Shown piece after piece: positions 1 to 8,001 of a stretch of DNA of 41,258 bases (within the stretch, counting starts at the first letter, position 1; every line of letters starts with the position of its first letter). The position numbers and the translations under genes were made by a program. Under the pieces are notes generated by a model. It searched no databases and was not told the DNA's origin. It was given only the letters and a program-made list of their open reading frames with translations. Source of the stretch: a bacterium (lineage in GTDB: Bacteria > Sysuimicrobiota > Sysuimicrobiia > Sysuimicrobiales > Segetimicrobiaceae); the NCBI GenBank assembly GCA_035703895.1, contig DASSXJ010000033.1, positions 1 to 41,258 of the forward strand, written 5' to 3'.

Positions 1-344
1 GCCGCGCTGGACGTCACCACGGCGCGCTCGACGCCGGCGATCCGAGCGGCCTCCAGCAGGCCGGCCGTGCCCATGACGTTGACCGGCCGGAGCGCCGGGC
101 GGTCATGGGGCGAGAAGGAGTAGAGCGCACCGCAGTGGACGATGAACCGGCAGCCACGCAACGCCGGTACGAGCTCGCCGGCGCGCCGCAGGTCGCCGAC
201 GATGGTCTCCGCGTCCTCGACCCGGACGGCGGGATCGCGGACCAGCGCCCGCACTTCGTAGCCGGCGGACCTGAGCGCCCGGGAGACGTGCCGGCCGATA
301 AACCCCGTCGCCCCGGTGAGGAAAACCCGGGGACTACTGGCCAA
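1..344 (-). CDS. hpnA: Hopanoid-associated NAD-dependent sugar epimerase HpnA, partial (3' end outside window)
   Basis: Reading leftward, the frame opens with a Rossmann glycine motif (VFLTGATGFIGRHV) about 6 residues in and continues with LVRDPAVRVEDAETIVGDL and VHCGALYSFSPHDRPALRPV. This is the N-terminal NAD(P)-binding half of an extended short-chain dehydrogenase of the HpnA type. About 114 codons are present; the catalytic YxxxK lies beyond the left edge. The chosen start is TTG at 344, which overlaps the hpnH stop by 11 nt and has GGGAGG roughly 12 nt upstream; no ATG or GTG lies closer to the fold. HpnA is the usual downstream partner of hpnH and is thought to act on sugar or polyol groups of hopanoid side chains, but its exact reaction is not established. 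The operon context supports HpnA over a generic epimerase. Confidence 0.85.
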   Translation of the reverse strand, partial: MASSPRVFLTGATGFIGRHVSRALRSAGYEVRALVRDPAVRVEDAETIVGDLRRAGELVPALRGCRFIVHCGALYSFSPHDRPALRPVNVMGTAGLLEAARIAGVERAVVTSSA

Positions 345-1350
345 TGACCGCGCGCAGCGCCTCCCGGGGCGAGCTCATCGTCGCGATCACGGCGGTCGGC
401 TCGTACCCGCAGTGCGCCATGCAGTTCGCGCACTTCGGGTGCTTCCCGCGGCCGTACTTGGACCAGTCGGTGTCGTCGATCAACTCTCGGTAGCTCTTCG
501 CGTACCCGCCCGCGGCAAAGTCGGCCATGAGGTAGCACGGCCGCTGCCATCCGAGCACGGAGTAGGCCGGGACGCCCCATGCGGTGCAGGAGAAGTCGAC
601 CTTCCCTTCCAGGAAATCGAGGTAGAGAGGCGTGTGATTGAGGCGCCACCGCTTCCGGGATCCCCCGGCGAACGCCTCCCGGAAAATGGCCCGCGTCCGT
701 TCCGGGCCGAGGAAGTGGTCCTGGTCGGGCGCCCATTCGTAGGCGTACCCCGGCGCGATCTGCATGCAGTCGACTTTGAGCTCATCGTTGATGAAGTCGA
801 GGATCCCGCGGATCGATTCGGCGTCGTCCTGGGTGAAGAAGGTGGTATTGGTGGTGACACGAAAACCGCGCCGCTGGGCCTCGCGGATCGCCTCGACGGC
901 GATGTCGAAGACGCCGGGCCGGCACACCGACTGATCGTGCCGCTCGCGCTTGCCGTCGAGGTGGATCGACCACACGAAGTAGGGCGACCGCGGGAACAGA
1001 TCGATCTTCTTCTTCATCAGCAACGTGTTGGTGTTCAGGTAGACGAACTTGCGCCGCTTGATCAGCGCCTCCACGATCAGGTGGATCTCGGGGTGGATGA
1101 GCGGTTCCCCTCCGGCGATGGACACGACCGGGGCGCCGCACTCCTCCGCCGCGGCCACGCATTGATCGACGGTGAGGCGCTTGTTCAGGATCTCCTCCGG
1201 CTGCTGGATCTTGCCGCATCCCGCGCACTCGAGGTTGCAGCGGAACAACGGCTCGATCTGGAGGACGATCGGAAACTTCTCCACGCCGCGGAGGCGGTTC
1301 CCAAGTACGTGGGCCGCGACGGCGATCTTCTCCCGCAGTGGGACGCTCAT
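334..1350 (-). CDS. hpnH: Radical SAM adenosylhopane synthase HpnH
   Basis: 338 residues, the normal length. The radical-SAM cluster motif CNLECAGC supplies Cys38, Cys42 and Cys45, followed by the SAM-binding SIAGGEPLIHPE. A second cysteine set near the C-terminus (KCANCMAHCGYEP) is typical of HpnH. The family joins a 5'-deoxyadenosyl group to diploptene to give adenosylhopane, the precursor of all C35 extended hopanoids. The ATG at 1350 lies 7 nt after the shc stop, and its own stop overlaps the start of hpnA, so it is translated within the hopanoid operon. The enzyme needs a [4Fe-4S] cluster. Confidence 0.96.
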   Translation of the reverse strand: MSVPLREKIAVAAHVLGNRLRGVEKFPIVLQIEPLFRCNLECAGCGKIQQPEEILNKRLTVDQCVAAAEECGAPVVSIAGGEPLIHPEIHLIVEALIKRRKFVYLNTNTLLMKKKIDLFPRSPYFVWSIHLDGKRERHDQSVCRPGVFDIAVEAIREAQRRGFRVTTNTTFFTQDDAESIRGILDFINDELKVDCMQIAPGYAYEWAPDQDHFLGPERTRAIFREAFAGGSRKRWRLNHTPLYLDFLEGKVDFSCTAWGVPAYSVLGWQRPCYLMADFAAGGYAKSYRELIDDTDWSKYGRGKHPKCANCMAHCGYEPTAVIATMSSPREALRAVIGQ

Positions 1351-1357
1351 GCGTTCA

Positions 1358-3241
1358 TCACCAGCCTCTCACAAGCGTAGTATTGCTGTGGGACGGCACC
1401 GCCTCTGCGCTTCCAGCATACCTCATGTCGCCGGCCAGCGCCAGCGTGGGGAAGAGATGCCGGTAGAGATGGTAGTTAATATAGAAGTCGCGCGGGAACC
1501 CCGTGCCCGTGTACTCGGCCTCATCCCAGGTGCCCTTCGTTTGGCTGTGGCGGAGAAACGCGACGCCGCGCCGGCAGGCCGGATGCCCGCCGAGCCCCGC
1601 CAGTTGGAGCGACACCACCGCCCAAGCGGTCGGGGACGGCGAGCTGCGGCCGACTCCCGCAAACGACGCGTCGTTGTACGAATAACAGGTCTCCCCCCAT
1701 CCGCCGTCCGGGTTTTGCACGGCGAGCAGCCATTGCGCCGCCCGGTCGATCATGGACCGGCCGGTCCCCAGCGCCGCGAGCGCGGAGACCACGCACCACG
1801 TCCCGTAGATGTAGTTGACCCCCCAGCGGCCGAACCACGATCCGGCGGGGGTCTGGGTGCGGCGCAAATACTCCAGGCCTCCGGCGACGTGCGGATCGCG
1901 CTCGTCGGCGCCGAGGAGCGCCTCCATCTCGAGCACGTGCGCCGTCACGTCTTCGGAGGGCGGGTCGAGGACCGCCCCAAAATCGCAGAACGGCAGCTTC
2001 TTGATGATCTCGCGTGTGTTGTCGCGGTCGAACGCGCCCCAGGCGCCGTTCCGAGAGCGCATCGCCAGAACCCACCGGCGGGCGCGTTCCACAGCATCGC
2101 GGGCCTCCTCGCCGGCCCCGCACTCGAGCAGGCCGACCACGACGACGGCCGTGTCGTCGATGTCGGGGTAGAGATCGTTGTCGAACTCGAACGCCCAGCC
2201 ACCGCACGGGACGTCCGGGCACCGCACACACCAGTCGCCGGGCCCAGTAATTTGCTCGTTCAGAATCCACCGCACCGCCCGCCGGACCGATGGGTGCTCC
2301 GCGCGGATCCCGGCGGCGGCAAGGGCGCGGAGCGCCCACGCCGCATCCCAGACCGGCGACATGCACGCTTGGAACCGCCACCCGGACTCGTCCTCGAGCG
2401 AGAACCGGCGCATCCCCTCGAGGCCTTTGCGCATCACGGGATGATCCGTGCCCAAGCCCTCGAGGTTGAGCGCGATCAGCGAGTACACCCACGGCGGCTG
2501 GATCCCACCCCAGCTGCCGTCCGCTTCCTGATGCTCCTCAACCCAGGTGACGAGGCGGCGGCGCGCGGCGTTGCGCCCGGGCTTCACAGGCGAACTCTCG
2601 TAGAGCTTGAGGAGCTTGTCCAACCACCAGAACGGGCCGGCACCCGGCACGCGGGCGAGGGTGGGCTCGGTTCCCTCCAGCACGATCTCGGGAAGATCGA
2701 CCCCGAGCGGGCGCACGGGCCGTCGTGACAGCACGATGGTGAGGGGGCCGATCGTCCCCCGGGCCCAGCACGCGAAGTCATACAAGTTGAAGGGGACGGA
2801 CGGCGGCAGGTAGACCATCTCCGGAGGGACGGTCGGGATTCCCCGCCAGGGATACTGACCGAAGAGCGCGAGCCAGATCTTGGTGAACACGCGCGCGCGG
2901 GCCACGCCTCCGAGCGCGCGGATCATCGTCAGGGCCTTGCGCATGGGGGCGGCGGCCGGGTCCACCCCGAGGACTTTGAGGGCCGCATACGCCTCGATCG
3001 TCGTGCTCAGGTCCGCCGGGGCTTCGTAGTACAGCGCCCACGATCCGTCCTCGCGCTGCGCGCGCAGGATGTGGCGGATGGCGCCCTCGCGGATCGGCTC
3101 GAGATCGATGCCGAGGAACCGGCAGAGGAGCACGTGCTCCGCCGTCATGGTGACGTTGGTCTCCAGCTCTCCCACCCACCATCCGTCGGGATGCTGGTGG
3201 TCGAGCAGCCAGCCGACCGCGGCGGTCAATGCGCCGTCCAC
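1358..3241 (-). CDS. shc: Squalene-hopene cyclase
   Basis: Class II terpene cyclase that folds squalene into hopene or hopanol at the membrane. The protonating motif DIDDTA is at residues 360-365 from the chosen start. QW repeats run through the protein (QREDGSW, QEADGSW, QTPAGSW, QNPDGGW). The open frame extends to 3358, but that would overlap hpnE by about 130 nt. GTG at 3241 has AGGGAG 5 nt upstream, overlaps the hpnE stop by only 16 nt, and starts right before the first conserved helix (AVGWLLDHQHPDGWW), so I take it as the start (627 residues, normal for the family). The upstream genes make squalene, which fixes the substrate. Confidence 0.96.
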   Translation of the reverse strand: MDGALTAAVGWLLDHQHPDGWWVGELETNVTMTAEHVLLCRFLGIDLEPIREGAIRHILRAQREDGSWALYYEAPADLSTTIEAYAALKVLGVDPAAAPMRKALTMIRALGGVARARVFTKIWLALFGQYPWRGIPTVPPEMVYLPPSVPFNLYDFACWARGTIGPLTIVLSRRPVRPLGVDLPEIVLEGTEPTLARVPGAGPFWWLDKLLKLYESSPVKPGRNAARRRLVTWVEEHQEADGSWGGIQPPWVYSLIALNLEGLGTDHPVMRKGLEGMRRFSLEDESGWRFQACMSPVWDAAWALRALAAAGIRAEHPSVRRAVRWILNEQITGPGDWCVRCPDVPCGGWAFEFDNDLYPDIDDTAVVVVGLLECGAGEEARDAVERARRWVLAMRSRNGAWGAFDRDNTREIIKKLPFCDFGAVLDPPSEDVTAHVLEMEALLGADERDPHVAGGLEYLRRTQTPAGSWFGRWGVNYIYGTWCVVSALAALGTGRSMIDRAAQWLLAVQNPDGGWGETCYSYNDASFAGVGRSSPSPTAWAVVSLQLAGLGGHPACRRGVAFLRHSQTKGTWDEAEYTGTGFPRDFYINYHLYRHLFPTLALAGDMRYAGSAEAVPSHSNTTLVRGW

Positions 3242-4518
3242 GCCGTCTCCCTGAGCCCGTCGAGCACATGCTGCGCCGCGGCCCGCCCGCTGCGGACCGC
3301 CGATTCGAGCGTGTCCGGCCACCCCGTGGACGTCCAGGAGCCGGCAAGCGCCAAACACGGGATCGCCGTCCCTGGACCTGGGCGCGCCACGCCCGGCTTA
3401 GCGATGAATGTCCCCTCCGGGCTCCGGGTCGCGCCGCCGTGCAGCACGCGCGCCTCCGCGAGCGCGGGAATCGCGCTTCGGATCTCCTGCCAGCAGAACG
3501 CGACGAGGTCGGCCGTCGGTTGCTGGACGTGGTCGTCGGCCGCGCTCAGACTGCAGCACAGGTACCCAGGGGCTTTTTCAAAGACCCATTGGACGGGGGA
3601 GTCCAGCAGCGCGGCGAGATCGAACCCGAGATGGCCCCGATCGTGCCACAGGTGGACGTCGACGATGGGGCGGGCTTCGTAGCCCTCCAGCGGAGGGATC
3701 CCGTACCGCGCCGGCGTCCCCAGCAGGCTCGCCAACTGCGGCGGCGCAACGGCCACCACCACGGCGTCGACCGTGACGCAGTCGCCGCCCCCCAGCCGTA
3801 CGACCGCCCGGCCGTTGGGCGGGAAGTCGAGGCCGACCACCGGCGTGGAGAGGTGCACCCGATCGAGCCGCTCGGCCGCGGCAGCGGCGAGGTGGGCGAG
3901 TGGGACCGTAAAGTATCCAAGGCGGGCCGCCCCAGGGTCCTGAAGAAACGCCGTGCGAAGGACGAACCCCGCATCTTCGGCGCTCATGCGATCCAAGGGA
4001 GCGTTGAGCGCAGGAACGAAGAACGGGCGCCAGAACCCCCGCAGCGCCTCCTCACCCTGGCCGAGGTGCGCCAGCCACTCGGCAAACGTCCCGCCGGAGT
4101 GTCCGGCCTCCCGCGCATGGACCAACGCCCGCGCCACGTCGAGCTTGGCCGCCCACCCGAGGTGACGGTATCCGAGGAAGGAGGACACGAGGTGCCAGGG
4201 CGCCGGCAGGCCTGCCGACCGGAGCCGGCTTGCTTCACCGTCCCGCGACAGGACGAGGACCTCGAACCTGTCCTGGAGGTGGAGATGCCGCTCCATGCCA
4301 ACCCTGCGGGCGAACTCGATAAACTCGGAGTAGCAGGCGAGGAAGACGTGCTGGCCGTTATCGACCTCGTGCCCGTTGATCCGGAACGACGTGGCCCTCC
4401 CGCCAAGAATGCGGCTTCGCTCGAAGAGCTCGACCTCGCACCCCGTCTGCTTGAGCTCGACTCCGGCTGCGAGGCCGGCGATCCCTGCGCCGACGATCCC
4501 TACGCGGTGCTGAGCCAT
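3226..4518 (-). CDS. hpnE: Hydroxysqualene/squalene-forming FAD amine oxidoreductase HpnE
   Basis: 430 residues from the ATG at 4518. The N-terminus carries the dinucleotide-binding motif VGIVGAGIAGLAAG (residues 6-19) ending in ELFER, and the C-terminus has the FAD-contacting segment CLALAGSWTSTGWPDTLE. This is the phytoene-desaturase-like amine oxidoreductase group to which HpnE belongs. HpnE reduces hydroxysqualene to squalene in the HpnCDE route. The frame is open further upstream (to 4644), but that part is the antisense-biased tail of hpnD; the ATG overlaps the hpnD stop by 19 nt. It sits between hpnD and shc, as in other hopanoid operons. Confidence 0.93.
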   Translation of the reverse strand: MAQHRVGIVGAGIAGLAAGVELKQTGCEVELFERSRILGGRATSFRINGHEVDNGQHVFLACYSEFIEFARRVGMERHLHLQDRFEVLVLSRDGEASRLRSAGLPAPWHLVSSFLGYRHLGWAAKLDVARALVHAREAGHSGGTFAEWLAHLGQGEEALRGFWRPFFVPALNAPLDRMSAEDAGFVLRTAFLQDPGAARLGYFTVPLAHLAAAAAERLDRVHLSTPVVGLDFPPNGRAVVRLGGGDCVTVDAVVVAVAPPQLASLLGTPARYGIPPLEGYEARPIVDVHLWHDRGHLGFDLAALLDSPVQWVFEKAPGYLCCSLSAADDHVQQPTADLVAFCWQEIRSAIPALAEARVLHGGATRSPEGTFIAKPGVARPGPGTAIPCLALAGSWTSTGWPDTLESAVRSGRAAAQHVLDGLRETAWTAH

Positions 4519-5390
4519 GATTCCAGCGCGACGCGGAGTTTTTCCGCCTTGGACAGCGATGCGCGCTGGCGGAGGGGAAGCTCGGGATCCCGGTCGATGC
4601 GGTTGAGGATCCGCTGGTAGATCCCCGCCATCGTCCGGACGCACACCGCAGGACGGCGCGGGATGAAGGTCGCGACCCCGAGCCCCGATGCGAACAACGC
4701 GCGCGCCCGCTGCGCCTCAAACGCTACGAGCGGCTTCCACCCGACGCCGGGACGGCCGTCCAGCACCTCCTGCTCCGTCACGCCGAACCTCTGGAGGTCT
4801 TCCTGGGGGAGGTAGATGCGTCCCATCTCGGCGTCCTCGCGGACGTCGCGGAGGCAGTTGGTCAGCTGCATGGCCAGCCCCAGCTCGTCGGCCCGATCGA
4901 AGACCGTCGCATCCGTATACCCGAAGATCCGCACGCACATCCTGCCCACCACGGACGCAACCAGCCGGCAGTACTCCTGCAGCGCGTCCCACGAGGGGTA
5001 CCGCGTTCGATGATAGTCCATCTCCACACCGTCGATAAGGGCGAGCAGCTCGGCTTCGGGAATGGAGAAGCGGTCCACCGCATGGGCCAGGACCTGCATC
5101 ACCGGGTCGGAATACTCGCCGCGCACACACCGGCGCACGCGCTCGCGATGCACCTCGAGACGCTCAGGCAGACGCTCGGGGCCCACCCCATCGGCCTCGT
5201 CGTCGACCTGGCGGGAAAAGCCGTAGAGGGCATAGATTGCCACGCGCTGTTCCCTGGCGAGGGTGATGAACCCCCAGTAGAAATTGGTGGCCGCGCGGCG
5301 CACCATATGATGGCAGAAGGCCTCCGACGCTCGCAGGTCCAGCCGGCCGATCGGGCCGGCTTGTTCAAGCGGTACCGAGTCTGCGCGCAC
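4500..5390 (-). CDS. hpnD: Presqualene diphosphate synthase HpnD
   Basis: 296 residues. Squalene/phytoene synthase fold with the first Asp-rich motif RQVDDEAD and the second NCLRDVREDAEMGRIYLP. HpnD condenses two farnesyl diphosphates to presqualene diphosphate. The frame is open to 5693, but GTG at 5390 has GGAGGT exactly 5 nt upstream and overlaps the hpnC stop by 26 nt, so it is the likely start. Its position after hpnC and before hpnE matches the three-enzyme squalene route. A phytoene synthase role is less likely because no carotenoid genes are nearby. Confidence 0.94.
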   Translation of the reverse strand: MRADSVPLEQAGPIGRLDLRASEAFCHHMVRRAATNFYWGFITLAREQRVAIYALYGFSRQVDDEADGVGPERLPERLEVHRERVRRCVRGEYSDPVMQVLAHAVDRFSIPEAELLALIDGVEMDYHRTRYPSWDALQEYCRLVASVVGRMCVRIFGYTDATVFDRADELGLAMQLTNCLRDVREDAEMGRIYLPQEDLQRFGVTEQEVLDGRPGVGWKPLVAFEAQRARALFASGLGVATFIPRRPAVCVRTMAGIYQRILNRIDRDPELPLRQRASLSKAEKLRVALESWLSTA

Positions 5391-6213
5391 TGCCGACCTC
5401 CAGGATGGACTGCCGGACCGCATGCTGGAGTACGAGGAGCTTGGCCCACGGCGAGACCTGGGGGCGTCGGAGGTCCGTGCGGTACCCCAGGCGCTCGATC
5501 GCGTCGACGATCGCCAAGCCTCCAAGGCGATAGAGCGCCAGCTGAAACCGCAGCGGCCACGGCGCCAGCCCCTCCAGCTCACGCCCCGACGCCAGCAGCG
5601 TCCGCGCCCGCTCACAGAGGCCGCGCGTCGCTCCCGTGATGCCGCCCGCCTGAAGATCGGTCTGGAGCAGATATGTCCGTCCCTTTGCGGCATCGACGCT
5701 CACGTCTTGGGCGAAGTTCGCGAGCTGCAGCCCGATGCATACGTCGTCGGACAACGGCTCGGCCGCCGGGGTCCTGATCCGAAAGAGGCGGAGGACGATC
5801 CTGCCCACCGGGGCAGCCGACTTGTCGCAGTAGGCGCGCAGCTCCGGCCACGCGGCGTAGCTCGAGACGACCTGGTCTTGCAGGTTGGCCTGGATGAGAT
5901 CGAGGAACGGCTGTGCGGGAAGTTGGTAGTGCTGGACGGTGTCCCGCAGGGCTACCAAGACCGGGTGGGTCGGCCGCCCGCCGGCGAACAGCTCCACCAC
6001 CTCCTCCCGCCAGCGCTCGAGATGCACGCGGGCCTCAACGCCGTGTTCGTCCCCGAGGTCGTCGGTGCTGCGGCAGTACGCGTACACCCGCGCCAGGTCG
6101 CGCCGCAGGCCGCGCCGGAGAAGCCGGGACGCCACCGTGAAGTTCTCGTAATGCCGGCAGGCGAGGCGCCAGCAGTATGCGTCGGCGGCCGCGACGTCGA
6201 GCGGCCTCGTCAT
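5365..6213 (-). CDS. hpnC: Hydroxysqualene synthase HpnC
   Basis: 282 residues of the squalene/phytoene synthase family. The first Asp motif is CRSTDDLGDE; the second site reads ANFAQDVSVDAAKGRTYL, the variant form seen in HpnC. HpnC turns presqualene diphosphate into hydroxysqualene. The ATG at 6213 overlaps the stop of the preceding fusion gene as ATGA, a strong sign of coupled translation. hpnC and hpnD are paralogues in tandem; the differing second motif and gene order separate their roles. Confidence 0.93.
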   Translation of the reverse strand: MTRPLDVAAADAYCWRLACRHYENFTVASRLLRRGLRRDLARVYAYCRSTDDLGDEHGVEARVHLERWREEVVELFAGGRPTHPVLVALRDTVQHYQLPAQPFLDLIQANLQDQVVSSYAAWPELRAYCDKSAAPVGRIVLRLFRIRTPAAEPLSDDVCIGLQLANFAQDVSVDAAKGRTYLLQTDLQAGGITGATRGLCERARTLLASGRELEGLAPWPLRFQLALYRLGGLAIVDAIERLGYRTDLRRPQVSPWAKLLVLQHAVRQSILEVGSARRLGTA

Positions 6214-7748
6214 CGACCCAGGACCTGCACCATCACGCGGCGTTCCCTGGCCGTGCACAGCTCGATCAGGAAGATCCGTTGCCACCGCCCCAATTCGAGT
6301 CGTCCATCTAAGATCGGCACCATCTCGCTGGTGGACAGCAGCAGGTGCCGGCAGTGGGCGTGGCCGTTCATCGGCTCGTCCGGCGGCACGTCGGGACGCC
6401 GGGGGAGGTCGTCGTGCTCGTACGCGCCGTCCCCGGCTGGGGCGAGCCGATCGAGGAAGCGCCGGAAGTCTTGCAGGAGGAGCCGTTCGTTTTCGTTCAT
6501 GCGAATCGCCGCGGTGGTGTGCATCGCATAGACGTGCGCGAGGCCCCGCCGTACGCCGGACGACCGCACGACGGCGGACACGTCATCCGTGATGTCGAGA
6601 AATTGCCCCGCCCCTTCGGTGCGGTAGCTGAGCTCCGCGATATGGGGCTCATCCCGGTCCGCATCCCGCCGGCGGAGCCGGGGCGTGAATCGCAGATCGG
6701 CGAGCGTGCGCGCGCCGAGGCTGAACATGGCAATGCGCAAGGTCTCGATCAGCTCGCGGCCAAGATCGAGCGCCGCCTCCTCACCCTCCGCCGCGGTGCG
6801 CAGGAAGGGGCCGGCGATGCCGACCAGGTCCGCGCCGAGCGCCACTGCCTTGGCGATATCGATGCCGTTGCGGATCCCCCCGCTCGCGAAGAGGGAGGCC
6901 TCGGGGGCGGCCTGCCTGGCCTGCCGCAGGCATTCGGCGGTGGGGATCCCCCATCCGGCGAACGCGGCGGCGACGCGGGCGCGCCAGGGCTCGGTGATCC
7001 GGCGCCGCTCCACCTCGCTCCACGACGTGCCTCCCGCGCCCGCGACGTCCACCGCGGCGACGCCCGCGTCGAGGAGGAGCCGCACCGCGTCCGGCGCGAT
7101 GCCCCAGCCGACTTCTTTGGCGACGACCGGCACTTCGAGGCGCCGGCAGAGTTCGCCGATCTTGCCGAGCAGGCCCGCGAAACATGTGTCGCCTTCCGGT
7201 TGCACGGCTTCCTGCAGGGCGTTGAGGTGCAAGACCAGGGCGTCCGCACCGAGCGCGTCGACGAGCCTGCGGCAGTGATCCACCCCGTAGCCCTTGTTGA
7301 GCTGGACCGCGCCGAGGTTGGCGAAGAGCAGCACATCCGGCGCGACACGGCGGACGTCGAAGGTTCGAAGCACGTCGGGATCCTCGAGCAAAATCCGCCC
7401 GGATCCGAGCCCCATCGCCACGCCCAAGCGCTGGGCGACCTGCGCGAGGACGCGGTTGATAGATGCGGCCTCGTCTGTGCCACCGACCATGCAGGAGATC
7501 AGCAACGGCGCCGAGAGCCGGCGGCCGAACAACTCTGTCGACGAGTCCACCCGATCCAAGTTGAGCTCTGGGAGCGCGCAATGCAGAAACTCGTAGTCGT
7601 CGAAGCCGCTGGCGATGCCCTTGGCCGCGACGTCTTCTTCCAGGTTGATCCGGACATGATCCGCCTTCCGTGATGCGACGCCACTGGGAGAGCAGGTTGC
7701 AAACTGACCGTCCCCATCAGTCCGTTTACCGAGATCTGCTCGCCTCAT
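6210..7748 (-). CDS. fni: Fusion: type II isopentenyl-diphosphate isomerase (Fni/Idi2) + YjbQ/UPF0047 domain
   Basis: 512 residues in one uninterrupted frame. Residues 1 to about 360 are a type II, FMN-dependent IPP isomerase: SRKADHVRI near the N-terminus, LLISCMVGGT, the substrate loop HLNALQEAVQPEGD with the catalytic-type Gln and metal Glu, and GAGGTSW. Residues about 369-512 are a complete YjbQ (UPF0047) domain: HTTAAIRMNENE, then GHAHCRHLLLSTSEMVPI and LELGRWQRIFLIELC. Fni interconverts IPP and DMAPP; YjbQ proteins have been linked to weak thiamine-phosphate synthase activity but their true role is unclear. I start at ATG 7748, which has GGGGGTGA 8 nt upstream; GTG at 7760 is the alternative. 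It is the first gene of the hopanoid operon and feeds farnesyl diphosphate synthesis for HpnCDE. Confidence 0.92.
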   Translation of the reverse strand: MRRADLGKRTDGDGQFATCSPSGVASRKADHVRINLEEDVAAKGIASGFDDYEFLHCALPELNLDRVDSSTELFGRRLSAPLLISCMVGGTDEAASINRVLAQVAQRLGVAMGLGSGRILLEDPDVLRTFDVRRVAPDVLLFANLGAVQLNKGYGVDHCRRLVDALGADALVLHLNALQEAVQPEGDTCFAGLLGKIGELCRRLEVPVVAKEVGWGIAPDAVRLLLDAGVAAVDVAGAGGTSWSEVERRRITEPWRARVAAAFAGWGIPTAECLRQARQAAPEASLFASGGIRNGIDIAKAVALGADLVGIAGPFLRTAAEGEEAALDLGRELIETLRIAMFSLGARTLADLRFTPRLRRRDADRDEPHIAELSYRTEGAGQFLDITDDVSAVVRSSGVRRGLAHVYAMHTTAAIRMNENERLLLQDFRRFLDRLAPAGDGAYEHDDLPRRPDVPPDEPMNGHAHCRHLLLSTSEMVPILDGRLELGRWQRIFLIELCTARERRVMVQVLGR

Positions 7749-7812
7749 AGCGTAAGTCACCCCCGAGGTCCGTCTTTACATCCAGAAATCGAAACGACGG
7801 GCGATTCTTTCG

Positions 7813-7841
7813 ATCATCCATGTCAGGCTGTACGACGTCAG
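7813..7841 (-). promoter_or_regulatory. Possible hopanoid-operon promoter
   Basis: On the minus strand CTGACG (7841-7836) and GATGAT (7818-7813) are 17 nt apart and would start RNA about 58 nt before the fni start. Each box has four of six consensus bases. The -35 box lies inside the 15-bp tandem repeat. This is a weak match and is offered as a candidate only. Confidence 0.25.
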
Positions 7842-7851
7842 GCTGTACGAC
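7822..7851. repeat. Perfect 15-bp tandem duplication upstream of the hopanoid operon
   Basis: The 15-mer GTCAGGCTGTACGAC occurs twice with no gap (7822-7836 and 7837-7851). It lies about 75-105 nt before the start of the fni fusion, in the spacer between the RND gene and the hopanoid operon. Tandem sites of this kind can bind a transcription factor; a chance slippage duplication is the alternative. Confidence 0.8.
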
Positions 7852-8001
7852 TACGCAATGTGCTCCGTCACGGTCGACTCGACGGCGAGTCTGCCGGTGC
7901 GCCGGCAAAGCCATTTAATGATAAGGGCGTTCCCCCCAAAGATCAACTTTTGCGATTCGTCATAGAGGCGCAAGCACCTCTTTTGTCACGCGGTGGGCAA
8001 A

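Noticed and set aside
3229-4620. 463-codon plus-strand frame
   Set aside because: Shadow of hpnE; composition is typical of reverse-strand GC-rich frames and it has no motif.
6345-7673. 442-codon plus-strand frame
   Set aside because: Shadow of the fni-yjbQ fusion.
7964-7981. Hairpin AGAGGCGCAAGCACCTCT followed by TTTT on the plus strand
   Set aside because: Looks like a terminator for the plus strand, but no plus-strand gene precedes it; on the minus strand, after the RND gene, there is no T run and the stem is only 6 bp with a G-T pair.
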